Shown: piece after piece, positions 8,547 to 17,171 of the stretch
Numbering within the stretch: the first letter of the stretch is position 1
Layout: the number at the start of each line of letters is the position of its first letter
Translations under genes and position numbers: made by a program
Notes under the pieces: generated by a model
Seen by the model: the letters and a program-made list of their open reading frames with translations, nothing else
Databases searched by the model: none
Told to the model about the DNA's origin: nothing
Assembly: GCA_964416595.1 (NCBI GenBank)
Contig: CAYQES010000002.1
Location: 1 to 64,000, forward strand
Reading direction: 5' to 3'
From: JAKFYM01 sp964416595
GTDB taxonomy: Bacteria > Bdellovibrionota > UBA1018 > CAIPTA01
Length of the DNA: 64,000 bases

Positions 8547-9344
8547 ATGAGCGCTTTTGATTTTGGCTTGGTCATTCCCTGTTATAATTTCGGTGAGGGT
8601 CTCGCTCGTTCCTTGCATTCCATCGCAGCGTGGAGGCGGCAGCATAGTTTACAATTTATGCTTTGCATTATTGATGACGGTTCCTCTGATTCAACTGAGA
8701 AAGTGGCTAAAGAATTTCAAGCCCAACATAAGGATTGGTGCCTTTTCCAGCGCAGTCCGCAAAACCGCGGCAAAGGCAGTGCCGTGCGGGAGGGATTTAA
8801 ATTACTTCCTGTTTCTATTCCTTATGTGTTTTTTACGGATAGTGATTTGCACTACGGACTGGAAATTTTGCGGGAACGAATGCTGCCATTATTAAAATCT
8901 GGTGCTGAGCTTGTGATGCTCGATCGCTCCTGGAATAGGCAGTTTCATTCCAGGGTTCCTTTGCGGCGAGCACTTTCCTATGGCTTCACCCATTTAAAAA
9001 CAATTCTAGCTAGTGTGCCATTTGAGGATAGCCAAGCGGGCTTAAAGGGTTTTCGCCGAGAATTTTTGCAAGCGGCTGTGCCGATGGCTAGGGTGAATGG
9101 TTTTGCATTTGATGTAGAACTGCTTTCGATGGCCGTGCAGTATCGGTTTCGAGTTGAGAGAATTCCCATCTTACTTCGAGGCGAAAAAGAGGCCGATTCC
9201 TCTAGTGTAACACCACGCAAGGCAATCCGCATGCTTTGGGATCTATTGCGTATTGCTTACGCCCGCTATTCCGGCGGTTATGAAAATGACCTTTTCTACC
9301 AAAGAATTTCTCAGCAAGTGTACGAGATTCATCGCCATGGTTGA
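8547..9344 (+). CDS. GT2 family glycosyltransferase (polyprenyl-phosphate sugar type)
   Basis: A 265-residue GT-A enzyme without membrane segments. It shows the N-terminal VIPCYNFGEGLARSL nucleotide-sugar site, IDDGSSDST, and the metal-binding FFTDSDLHYG. The conserved block DSQAGLKGFRREF resembles Dol-P-Man/Dol-P-Glc synthases. Such enzymes charge polyprenyl phosphate with a sugar for GT-C transferases. The next gene, a polytopic protein, overlaps it by 8 bases, which fits a donor-synthase and membrane-transferase pair. It starts at ATG 8547. Confidence 0.9.
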   Translation: MSAFDFGLVIPCYNFGEGLARSLHSIAAWRRQHSLQFMLCIIDDGSSDSTEKVAKEFQAQHKDWCLFQRSPQNRGKGSAVREGFKLLPVSIPYVFFTDSDLHYGLEILRERMLPLLKSGAELVMLDRSWNRQFHSRVPLRRALSYGFTHLKTILASVPFEDSQAGLKGFRREFLQAAVPMARVNGFAFDVELLSMAVQYRFRVERIPILLRGEKEADSSSVTPRKAIRMLWDLLRIAYARYSGGYENDLFYQRISQQVYEIHRHG

Positions 9345-10809
9345 AACAGAAGAAAATTTTTTTCTTCCTGTTTTGGGCACCCTCGGATTGATTTCTGTGG
9401 TGGGATTTCTCGCAGTATTTGTGAATATTCCATGGGCTTGGAGCTTATTTATGGACGACACGCTCTACAATGCTTGGATGCCACAAATCACTGATGTGTG
9501 GGCCGCCGCAGAAGCAGAGATCCGTTCCTATTGGGCTTTGGGTAGATTCTATCCCGTAAAATATTTGGCCAATCTTTTAAAATGGAAATATTTACCCAAC
9601 GATCCTTATATTTTTCGTTATTTTAATTTGAGTGTATTTTTTCTGGCTATGACCGTGAGTGTTTTTGCCGTGATGAGGGTGGCTGGAATAAAAAAACAAA
9701 AACTGCCCTGGTTTCTTTTTCTCTTGGGGTCCGTTTTTTTACATAAGCCACTTTTGGAAATTATTTCCCTGAATCCTTTGGGGGAAACTTGGGTTTGTTT
9801 CTTTTTTGCTTTTGGAATTTTGTTTTTATTTAGTGAGCACGCTTTTTTAAGATTTTTCCTCGCCCGCCTGTGTTTTGTTTTAGTGGCGCTTTCTAAAGAG
9901 CCGGCGGCTTTAGTGTTTTTTGCGTCTTGTATGGGTTACCTCTATTGGGCATGGAAAGAGCCTGTTCGCAGGGGGCGGTATGTGGCGCAGGCTGTGTTGG
10001 ATTTCACTATTTTTATTTTGTTCTTTTCGATGGCTTTAGTGGTGATGCGGCAGGGCACTTTCACTCGCGGCGCCTATTTTTCATCCACGCCTTGGGCTCA
10101 ATATGCCATGGATTTTTTCTATAAGGGTGCGCGTTATGCGCTGTGGACATCGCCCTTTGTGGTTTTGTTTTTGATTTTTTGGCGGGATGTAATGCGCTTC
10201 TTTCTTCAGGCGCAAGCCCGGATGGGATTCGGCGCGATTTTTTTAGCAGTTTTTGGCCTAGGTTATTTAGGGTTTATGTCCACCCAGGGGCGTGCGGCTT
10301 ATCAGGAAGTGCCCGCCGCTCTTGCGTTTTTTTGTCTATTTTCACTGCTGGCAGTTTGGTTGCTGCGATCTCTGCCTTTTGAAAAAATAAAAAAATATGG
10401 CCCGCTACTCGTAGCGCTTTTTGCTTTTTCTTATTTTATTTCTCTTTCCCGCTGGGAAAGATTCGTGCGTGGGATCGTGGAGCCACGACCAGCATTAGTG
10501 AATCTTTTGGCTTCGGGGGAAACTTTAACCATAGTTGTTCCAAAGGGAGAAATTCGTGGGCATCTGGAAATTTTGGTCAAAGAAATAAACCCCAAAGCTT
10601 TGATTCTCGAGGTGGAAAGCGATCGGGCCGCGCTGGAAGCAAGTGTGAAAAAGTATAAAGGCCAAGTGTATGTTTTTGAGTTTCCCATTTATATGGGCAC
10701 ACTTCCATCGGAAGCGTTAGACGGAATAAAAAATGTCGTGGACGGCTGGGGTTCTGTGGTGGATGCGCATTCCTATCGGATCTATCGTGGTGCTAAGGTG
10801 TTTGAATGA
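9337..10809 (+). CDS. polytopic GT-C-like membrane protein
   Basis: Start chosen at ATG 9337, overlapping the GT2 stop by 8 bases; earlier in-frame starts (e.g. 9253) would overlap far more. About 490 residues with some ten to twelve hydrophobic segments and a soluble C-terminal tail of roughly 100 residues containing IVVPKGEIRGHLEILV. An acidic loop after the first membrane segment, LFMDDTLYNAWMPQI, resembles the catalytic loop of GT-C glycosyltransferases. It is coupled to the next gene by an ATGA overlap. The sugar and acceptor are unknown. Confidence 0.65.
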   Translation: MVETEENFFLPVLGTLGLISVVGFLAVFVNIPWAWSLFMDDTLYNAWMPQITDVWAAAEAEIRSYWALGRFYPVKYLANLLKWKYLPNDPYIFRYFNLSVFFLAMTVSVFAVMRVAGIKKQKLPWFLFLLGSVFLHKPLLEIISLNPLGETWVCFFFAFGILFLFSEHAFLRFFLARLCFVLVALSKEPAALVFFASCMGYLYWAWKEPVRRGRYVAQAVLDFTIFILFFSMALVVMRQGTFTRGAYFSSTPWAQYAMDFFYKGARYALWTSPFVVLFLIFWRDVMRFFLQAQARMGFGAIFLAVFGLGYLGFMSTQGRAAYQEVPAALAFFCLFSLLAVWLLRSLPFEKIKKYGPLLVALFAFSYFISLSRWERFVRGIVEPRPALVNLLASGETLTIVVPKGEIRGHLEILVKEINPKALILEVESDRAALEASVKKYKGQVYVFEFPIYMGTLPSEALDGIKNVVDGWGSVVDAHSYRIYRGAKVFE

Positions 10810-12176
10810 AAGCGTGGCTTGGCAAAACATTTGGCCACGATCGGGCCTGGTTACCTGTTGCCCTGGCTTTTTTATTGGTGAATTTTCTCACAATTGATGA
10901 CGGTGGCACAAATGCCAATGCCCGTTTTGCTACTTTACGGGCCATGGCGGAACAACATACTTTTCGCATCGATAGTTATAAGGATTGGACTTCCGATTGG
11001 GCACGCACTCCTGATGGGCACTATTATTCCAATAAAGCACCGGGGCCAACGATAGCTGCCTTTCCTGTTTTCTGGGTGATCGATAGTTTGCTGCAACCTT
11101 GGCAAGAAAAATTAAAAGATGATTTAGGGAGAAAACAGGCTCCAAGGGGCATTCACAAAGTTGCGATCGCTGGAATTTTCCAGGTGCTACCGTTTCTTTT
11201 TTTGGTTTTAGTTTTATTAAAAATGGTCTTTCCTTCCATTTCTCCCATGGCGTATTTGGCGGCTTCAGCCGCGATGCTATTTGGCAATACGGCCGCAATA
11301 TTGATGAATTCTTATATGGGCAATCCTTTTGCCGCGGTGGCGATGTTGGGGTTGGGATGGGCCTATTTGCGGAAGAGCTTAGGATGGATGGCTTTTTTCT
11401 TTGGGTTGATGGTGTTGGCAGAGTATCCCACGGCCGCGTTGGTAATCCCGTTTTTCTTTTTAGCGGCCAGTGATTTTCGGGAATTGGGTGGAAAGAAATG
11501 GTTGGGGCGTTTAGTGCTTGGAGCATTTCTACCGGCTGTAATTTGGTGCTGGTACCATACGGTGTGTTTTGGTAGTCCGTTCTCTTTGCCTTTTCACTAT
11601 GAAGTTACAGCAGCTCTTGTGGGCACAGTAGAACAAAACGCTGCCACTGTGTGGGGCGGCATCGCCTCTTTTCTTCCTAAGTTTGAATATATTTTTCAGC
11701 TGTTGTTTGGCCCCTCCCGCGGGATTTTATTCACACAGCCGTGGCTTTTTGTGGTTTGGATTGCGGGATTTTACTATTTGCCCCGAAATGATCGTTTATG
11801 GCGGCTTTTTTTATTCAGCTTCTCCAGTTTTTTTATTCTACTTTGGTTAAATGCGGGATTTCCCGGCTGGCATGGGGGCGGATCTCCTGGGCCCCGCTAT
11901 CTTTCTGCTGCCTTGCCTATTTTTGGAATTTTTATTCCCGCCTTTTACCAACGCCTGCCACTTTGGGGGCGAGGAGTTTTGTGGATCACCATTATTTTAC
12001 CCGTAGTGCTTAGGGGTTTAGTGTTTGCCACTTGGATTTTGCCGCCACCAGTGCCGATTTGGCCGTATTATTTGGGAGCGATCCAAACTCCCAAAGAATG
12101 GCTGGAATTGAGTGTGTTTACCCTTGTATTGGGTAGAGCGCTAATCGCCTATTTTAGGCCGTCTCGTTTGCGCTAG
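10806..12176 (+). CDS. polytopic GT-C-like membrane protein, paralogue A
   Basis: 456 residues with about ten membrane segments; its ATGA start overlaps the upstream stop. The first periplasmic loop carries DDGGTNANARFATLRAM and TPDGHYYSNKAPGP. Later blocks are FGPSRGILFTQPWLF and GWHGGGSPGPRYLS. All four are shared with the oppositely oriented neighbour at 12154-13584, so the two are paralogues. Acidic and His residues in loop 1 fit a GT-C type polyprenyl-phosphate-sugar transferase, but the family is not named with confidence. The 3' end overlaps that neighbour by 23 bases tail to tail. Confidence 0.7.
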   Translation: MKAWLGKTFGHDRAWLPVALAFLLVNFLTIDDGGTNANARFATLRAMAEQHTFRIDSYKDWTSDWARTPDGHYYSNKAPGPTIAAFPVFWVIDSLLQPWQEKLKDDLGRKQAPRGIHKVAIAGIFQVLPFLFLVLVLLKMVFPSISPMAYLAASAAMLFGNTAAILMNSYMGNPFAAVAMLGLGWAYLRKSLGWMAFFFGLMVLAEYPTAALVIPFFFLAASDFRELGGKKWLGRLVLGAFLPAVIWCWYHTVCFGSPFSLPFHYEVTAALVGTVEQNAATVWGGIASFLPKFEYIFQLLFGPSRGILFTQPWLFVVWIAGFYYLPRNDRLWRLFLFSFSSFFILLWLNAGFPGWHGGGSPGPRYLSAALPIFGIFIPAFYQRLPLWGRGVLWITIILPVVLRGLVFATWILPPPVPIWPYYLGAIQTPKEWLELSVFTLVLGRALIAYFRPSRLR

Positions 12177-13584
12177 CTGGATGCTTTTGCCAAAGTTTCT
12201 TTTGCCACCAAAGGGTGGCTAGAAACAAGATGGCAAAAATGCTCGAGCGTAGAAGCGGCGTTTTAGATGTTCTGAAGAATTCCTCCCAGTACCATTGCCA
12301 AAGAGGCAGGCCTGGCCCAAGGATCGTAGATCCATACACTAACCCTCTAAACACGATGCTAATGGCGAGCAAAAGAAAAAATACATTTCTTAACCAGTTA
12401 GGAGCGCGGTGAATTTCCAGGGCAGCCCATAAAGAGAAGCATAGAAATATCCCACTCAAATAGCGTGGACCAGCGGTTCCACCACCTTGCCAGCCCCCAT
12501 AGGACATATTTACAATCAGCAATCCCACTAGGCTTAAGCCGCAAAAGAGCCCACAAACTTTTCGATAGAAATCTAAAGGCTCTGAAGAGCCCGCCCCTTT
12601 TTTTCTTGGGAAAAAATAAATCAGGAATAGCGGAAAGAGCAGTAAGATCCAAGGTTGAGTGAAAAGTAAACCCCGGCTTTGCCCAATTAACAATTCCCAA
12701 AGTACCGGAACATTTGGCATACGAAAAATTCCTAGAAAGTTTTTTTCTTCCTGGAGTGTGTCGAGAAAAATAGGGTTTTGGAAATGATTGGCCACGGTAA
12801 AGGGGCTGCCAAAGGCAGCCGTATGGTACCAAATCCATAAAATTCCTGGAACTAGGCCTCCCAGTAAAAGGCTCTGTATGGGGCGTCGGTAGGATTGTTC
12901 ACGGTGCATTACTAAGCCTAAGGCGATTATATAGGCTGGCAGTTGCATCACGAAACTATAGTCAGAAAGCAGGGCTGCGCCGGCAAAAAATCCGGAAGCT
13001 AAGAAGTTGCCTTGTAAAAGGGAAAAGAGTGCCGCCAGCTGAAGGATGGCTTCAAAACCATGGCCGAAATAATTATTAAAAAAGAGACTCACCGTTGAGC
13101 CAAAAAAGGCAGAGAGCACAAAAAAGACCAAGGTGTTTCTTTGGAGTCCGAGCCTGGAGAGCCAGTTTACGATGAGCGCCATGAGTAGCAGAAGCGGGAG
13201 GATCTGGTTCAAAAAACTAGTCCAGGTTTTCTGGAAGTAGCCAGGTGTGTGCCGGTGGCCATGTTCATCCCGATAGCCTTTTTCCCAGAGACGGGGGATT
13301 TGGTCGATCACGAAAAAAGTGGGAAAGCCCAACAGCATAGGGCCGGGCGCTTTATTGGAATAATAGTGCCCATCGGGGGTATGGGACCAATCGTCACTGG
13401 CGCCAATTCTTTTATCAATAGTGAAGGTTCCCTCTTCTGACATGGCTCGTAAAGTGAGGAAGCGGCTCACGGCATTGGGGCCCCCATCCTGCGTATTGAT
13501 CAAATTCAAGATCACAAACAGTATGGCCCAGGGCATGAGCACGTATTTTACGGCGGGTGAACACAGGTTTTTCCATTGCATCAT
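12154..13584 (-). CDS. polytopic GT-C-like membrane protein, paralogue B
   Basis: 476 residues, about ten membrane segments. It carries the same motif series as the gene at 10806-12176: DGGPNAVSRFLTLRAM, TPDGHYYSNKAPGP, IGQSRGLLFTQPWIL and GWQGGGTAGPRYLS, in the same order and at similar spacing. It starts at ATG 13584 on the minus strand, divergent from the 635-residue protein. Function is inferred from the paralogue and the glycosyltransferase context: transfer of a lipid-linked sugar on the outer face of the inner membrane. Confidence 0.7.
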   Translation of the reverse strand: MMQWKNLCSPAVKYVLMPWAILFVILNLINTQDGGPNAVSRFLTLRAMSEEGTFTIDKRIGASDDWSHTPDGHYYSNKAPGPMLLGFPTFFVIDQIPRLWEKGYRDEHGHRHTPGYFQKTWTSFLNQILPLLLLMALIVNWLSRLGLQRNTLVFFVLSAFFGSTVSLFFNNYFGHGFEAILQLAALFSLLQGNFLASGFFAGAALLSDYSFVMQLPAYIIALGLVMHREQSYRRPIQSLLLGGLVPGILWIWYHTAAFGSPFTVANHFQNPIFLDTLQEEKNFLGIFRMPNVPVLWELLIGQSRGLLFTQPWILLLFPLFLIYFFPRKKGAGSSEPLDFYRKVCGLFCGLSLVGLLIVNMSYGGWQGGGTAGPRYLSGIFLCFSLWAALEIHRAPNWLRNVFFLLLAISIVFRGLVYGSTILGPGLPLWQWYWEEFFRTSKTPLLRSSIFAILFLATLWWQKKLWQKHPASANETA

Positions 13585-13644
13585 GGAGGCTAAGCTAGCA
13601 AATCCTTTGTCTGCTTTCTACCTGCATCATGGTAAAAAGAAAAA

Positions 13645-15552
13645 ATGAGATGGAAAAGCAGCGTCTGTTTGCTTGGTATTTTTAGTTTCTTGCTCGCCCC
13701 CAGGTATGCCGCTTTAGTGAACTCCTGGTGGGGATTTCTACCTTTATTGTTTTCCTTCTTTTGTTTTGCCCGTGCTTTTTTGGGCTGGGGGCTTTGGTTA
13801 GAGAAAAGAGTGGGCGGCGGGGAAGCGGGAGTATTTTTATTATCTAGCCTAGTGGCCGTTGGTTTTGCTTTTGTGATGGGGCATTTGGGATTTTTGGGCC
13901 CCAACTACAGTTGGGTGTTTGTGCTTTTTCTGGTTTGGGGCATTTATTTGGCCCCCTTAGAAAAAGAAAAACGCTGGCTCTTCTCTTTTGGCCATCGCTG
14001 GTTAGATTTTTTGCTGCTTTTTGTGTTCGGATTGCGTCTACTCACGGCGTATTTGCCCCAGGGCCACGGCGATCCGCTGCTCTATCATTTAATGGCCCCG
14101 CGTTTATGGAACTTGCAGGGCGCAGTTGGATTGAACACAGATCTGCCCATTCCGCTTTTGGCCTCCACTTGGGAATATTTTTATCTATGGCCGCAGGTTT
14201 TATTTACGACCCCCATGGCCTCTGTGAAGGAATTGGTATTAGCCCAAATTTTTTGCCAATGGATTCATTTGTTCTGGGGCCTATATGGTGCGCTTTTTGT
14301 GGTGCGGGAATTATGGAGAGAAACCAAAATTTCTTTAGGAGCTAGAGAAGGCTTTCTACTTTTTGTTTCCTTTTTGTTTGTGGCTAGCATGCAGTGGACC
14401 GCCTCTTTAGCTAAAAACGATTGTGCCGTGGCCTTTTGGTGTTTAGGAGCCTGGCTTTATTTGCGCAAGCCCAGCCCTTGGCATTGGCTGTTAGCGGGAA
14501 CTTTTGCTGGATTGGCCGTGGCTGGAAAAATTAATGCGATTCTATTTTTGATTCCGATCGCGTTGCTTGAAATGTACAAATTGTTTTGGGTTAGAAAAAT
14601 ATCTTCTTTTCCTTGGCTGGTGGCGGGCGTTTTGGGTTTTGTGCTGGGAGCAGTGCCCATCTATTTTCGTAATTGGCTAGAAACCCAAAATCCTTTCTAC
14701 ACCATGTTTTCCCATATTTTTCCTGGCCCCTGGGTTAGCCAATCTTGGGCCGATCATTTTTCTGCGCACCAGCCTTCGGAACATAAAAATTTATTAGTCA
14801 TGTTGTGGTTCCGCTTGCAGCAATTATCTAGGGAGTCGCCAGCGTACTGGCTTTGGTTATTATTGCCTGCGATTGTGTGTTTTCCCGTGATGCGCAAAAA
14901 AATTTGGCTCTTGCGGGAATGGATTTTGATTTTTTTATTGTCGCTCGTGATTTGCGTGGTGGCTTTAATGCCCACAGCGGAAGTGCGTTACCTTGGGGCT
15001 TCATTGTGGATTGGGGCCTTGGTGGGTGTGTATGGTTATTTAGTGCTTTGTGCACACTTTCCTAAATTCCAAATCTATGGGCATTTTTTGTTGTTAGTGG
15101 TGATTTTGGCTACGTCAAAGCTCCCCACCCATTTTTTATGGAAATTTCCCAAGATCGCGCCCGGTGAGGCCGTGGTATTGCAGCATACGGCGGGGAAGGC
15201 AAAGGCGTGGCTGCGAGAGCATGTGAAATCGGAAAATTTGGTGGTTTTGTATGGCGACAATGAAACTTATTATTTGTCTAACCTAAGGGTAACGGTGCTC
15301 ACAGAGCGCCCCGATATCGATAGAGCCACCTATGGGAAAAAAAACGTAGGTGAATTTTTAGCCGGCCTTTGCGCTACCAGTGGCGCAAGATTTTTATTGG
15401 ATGTGCGTCCCAATGCTTCATTGGCGTTGCGGTTTCCCGGTAACTTTTGGGATCAAGCAGTGCTCTATGAAGCCGATGGCGCCAGAGTGTATGACCTCGT
15501 GAAATTACAAAACTTGGTGCTCAAAAAGCCCATGGGCTGTGGCACTACCTAG
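13645..15552 (+). CDS. large polytopic GT39/ArnT-like glycosyltransferase
   Basis: 635 residues with roughly twelve membrane segments and a C-terminal soluble part of about 130 residues (from GEAVVLQHTAGKAKAWLRE on). The loop after the early segments, GHGDPLLYHLMAPRLW, resembles the first periplasmic loop of PMT/ArnT-like GT-C enzymes, where the acidic residue is catalytic. The motif SLAKNDCAVAFWCLGAWLYLR, common in predicted GT39 proteins, is also present. Its 3' end overlaps the convergent GT2 gene by 4 bases. The substrate is not predictable. Confidence 0.7.
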   Translation: MRWKSSVCLLGIFSFLLAPRYAALVNSWWGFLPLLFSFFCFARAFLGWGLWLEKRVGGGEAGVFLLSSLVAVGFAFVMGHLGFLGPNYSWVFVLFLVWGIYLAPLEKEKRWLFSFGHRWLDFLLLFVFGLRLLTAYLPQGHGDPLLYHLMAPRLWNLQGAVGLNTDLPIPLLASTWEYFYLWPQVLFTTPMASVKELVLAQIFCQWIHLFWGLYGALFVVRELWRETKISLGAREGFLLFVSFLFVASMQWTASLAKNDCAVAFWCLGAWLYLRKPSPWHWLLAGTFAGLAVAGKINAILFLIPIALLEMYKLFWVRKISSFPWLVAGVLGFVLGAVPIYFRNWLETQNPFYTMFSHIFPGPWVSQSWADHFSAHQPSEHKNLLVMLWFRLQQLSRESPAYWLWLLLPAIVCFPVMRKKIWLLREWILIFLLSLVICVVALMPTAEVRYLGASLWIGALVGVYGYLVLCAHFPKFQIYGHFLLLVVILATSKLPTHFLWKFPKIAPGEAVVLQHTAGKAKAWLREHVKSENLVVLYGDNETYYLSNLRVTVLTERPDIDRATYGKKNVGEFLAGLCATSGARFLLDVRPNASLALRFPGNFWDQAVLYEADGARVYDLVKLQNLVLKKPMGCGTT

Positions 15553-16511
15553 CGTTTTTTCTTGTCCAAATATTTGTGTAGTGGATCTTTTGGCACCATC
15601 AATACATCATAGAGCAAAGCGAAGGTGAGCATTTGAAAGCCTACCAGCACGGGTAGAGCAGAAAGCATCACAGTTCCGCTGGAGGCCACCACCCCCGTTT
15701 TTGTGCTTTGGATCCAGTGGTATAAACCAAAAATAGTTCCTGCGGCTAAGAGCACGACGCCCTTTACCATCAAGATCGAAGCGATGTTAAAATCCCGCAA
15801 GAAATAGCGGTAGAAAATCCGTTTGAAAAAACGCACAAAGAATTTTCCAGGGAAAGAAATTAGACTATGCATAATGCTTAAATTGCTTTGTTCATCGGCA
15901 TAATGGGCATCCATGGGCACATCCACCACCACGGCGCGCACCAAACCTAAACGAAACAAAAGATCGTTTTCGAAAAAGTAGCGAGGAGAAATTCTGCTGG
16001 TCTCCAAAAGTGGCAGTAAAGCAGTGTGTAAAGCCAAAAAACCATTGGTGGGATCCATGATGGTCCAATAGCCCGTGGTGATTTTGGCTAAAATGCTTAG
16101 CCCAGCATTGCCCAAGAGGCGTAAAAATGGCATGCCCGTTAGTGCCCGTGGAGAATAGAAGCGATTGCCTTTCGTAAGATCGGCCTTGCCTTCAAGTAAG
16201 GGCTGCACAAGTTGGGGAATGAGGGTGGGATCCATTTGTCCGTCCCCATCTATTTTTACGGCGATGGAAAAGCCTTGTTGTTGGGCAGCCACGAAGCCCC
16301 GAAGTGTTGCGCCACCCACACCAGAATTTTTTTGCTGAAATAAAACTTCTAAGCGGGGATCTTGGATTTGGGATTGGGCCCAGGCACCGGATTTTTCTGG
16401 GCAAGCATCGTCGACCACGAAGATTTTTTGCACTTCTGGACCGATCGAGGAGATCACTCCAATTACCTGATTTTTAACCTTATAGGCAGGGATCACCACA
16501 GCAATTTTCAT
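15549..16511 (-). CDS. GT2 family glycosyltransferase with C-terminal membrane anchor
   Basis: Start placed at ATG 16511, preceded by GGAA; a TTG three codons earlier is less likely. 320 residues. The GT-A core has VVIPAYKVKNQVIGVI, VVDDACPEKSG, the metal motif KIDGDGQMDP and DPTNGFLAL, typical of polyprenyl-phosphate glycosyltransferases (DPM1/ArnC group). Two hydrophobic segments near residues 245-300 anchor it to the inner membrane. It probably makes a lipid-linked sugar donor for the surrounding GT-C proteins. Confidence 0.92.
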   Translation of the reverse strand: MKIAVVIPAYKVKNQVIGVISSIGPEVQKIFVVDDACPEKSGAWAQSQIQDPRLEVLFQQKNSGVGGATLRGFVAAQQQGFSIAVKIDGDGQMDPTLIPQLVQPLLEGKADLTKGNRFYSPRALTGMPFLRLLGNAGLSILAKITTGYWTIMDPTNGFLALHTALLPLLETSRISPRYFFENDLLFRLGLVRAVVVDVPMDAHYADEQSNLSIMHSLISFPGKFFVRFFKRIFYRYFLRDFNIASILMVKGVVLLAAGTIFGLYHWIQSTKTGVVASSGTVMLSALPVLVGFQMLTFALLYDVLMVPKDPLHKYLDKKKR

Positions 16512-16597
16512 TATTTCCAATGTAGCGGAGGCGCAAAACTTTCTCCATCCAAATTATGCGGCGATGTACCATTAATGTACTATTTTAGACATTCCCT

Positions 16598-16612
16598 GTT
16601 CGAAGATCGAAC
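16598..16612. promoter_or_regulatory. inverted repeat upstream of XRE gene, possible operator
   Basis: GTTCGA-AGA-TCGAAC is a perfect 6-base inverted repeat in the 289-base spacer between the divergent GT2 and XRE genes. A second imperfect dyad, GTACCATTAATGTAC, lies at 16566-16580. Either could bind the adjacent XRE regulator; no other signal was recognised in the spacer. Confidence 0.3.
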
Positions 16613-16800
16613 GTCAGCGAAAGAATTTCCCGGAAAACCCAAGGGGTAGGCAAGTTAGGTGTGGAGAGGTTTTTGGATATATCCGTGGGCAATAGGGAGA
16701 AATTGTTCTCAATATTGAATTTTTTGTTTGGGTTACGAAATAAGGGTTCGCGTTCCGGAAATCTTGTTTCTAGAACGGGCCCGCCGGAATAATACGACTC

Positions 16801-17166
16801 ATGGAAATCCGATTAAAAGAAAATTTGGTGCGCTTGTTACAGCATAAGGGGATCAAGGCTGCGGATTTGGCCCGCATGACAGGCATTGCCCCTAGCGTTT
16901 TAAGTGAATGGATGTCCGGGCGAATGCCTAGGGGCGTTACTAACTTACAGAAAGTGGCAGAGGAATTGGGCGTTGGTTTGGGGGATCTTTGTTTTGGTAA
17001 GCCCGAACCCGCAAAAGGCACCATTAGCCCAGAAGAAAAGACTCCTAAAAAAACTAAAATGAAACCCAAGGATATATTTCCGTTAGTATTGCCCATTCGC
17101 GAAAGCGGCATCCTGGAATTTCATGTGCGTTGGGTGAGTATGAAAGAGGAAAATCTTCCGGAATAA
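16801..17166 (+). CDS. XRE family helix-turn-helix regulator
   Basis: A 121-residue protein. The Cro/C1-type HTH occupies residues 5-63, with recognition-helix region GIAPSVLSEWMSGRMPRG followed by LQKVAEELGVGLGDLCFG. The C-terminal half is a lysine-rich linker and a short beta segment (LPIRESGILEFHVRW) that is not a known sensor domain. It is the only transcription regulator in the glycan island, flanked by divergent GT2 and convergent DUF2079 genes, so it could control either. No toxin partner is adjacent. Confidence 0.85.
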   Translation: MEIRLKENLVRLLQHKGIKAADLARMTGIAPSVLSEWMSGRMPRGVTNLQKVAEELGVGLGDLCFGKPEPAKGTISPEEKTPKKTKMKPKDIFPLVLPIRESGILEFHVRWVSMKEENLPE

Positions 17167-17171
17167 AATTC

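Noticed and set aside
8397..8645. N-terminal extension of the MBOAT protein
   Set aside because: The extra 83 residues are basic and Pro-rich, unlike the family, and would overlap the divergent GT2 gene by about 100 bases.
16598..16612. LexA/SOS box upstream of the XRE gene
   Set aside because: GTTC-N7-GAAC does not match the LexA boxes I know (E. coli CTGT-N8-ACAG, Bacillus GAAC-N4-GTTC, alphaproteobacterial GTTC-N7-GTTC), and the neighbouring gene is not an SOS gene.
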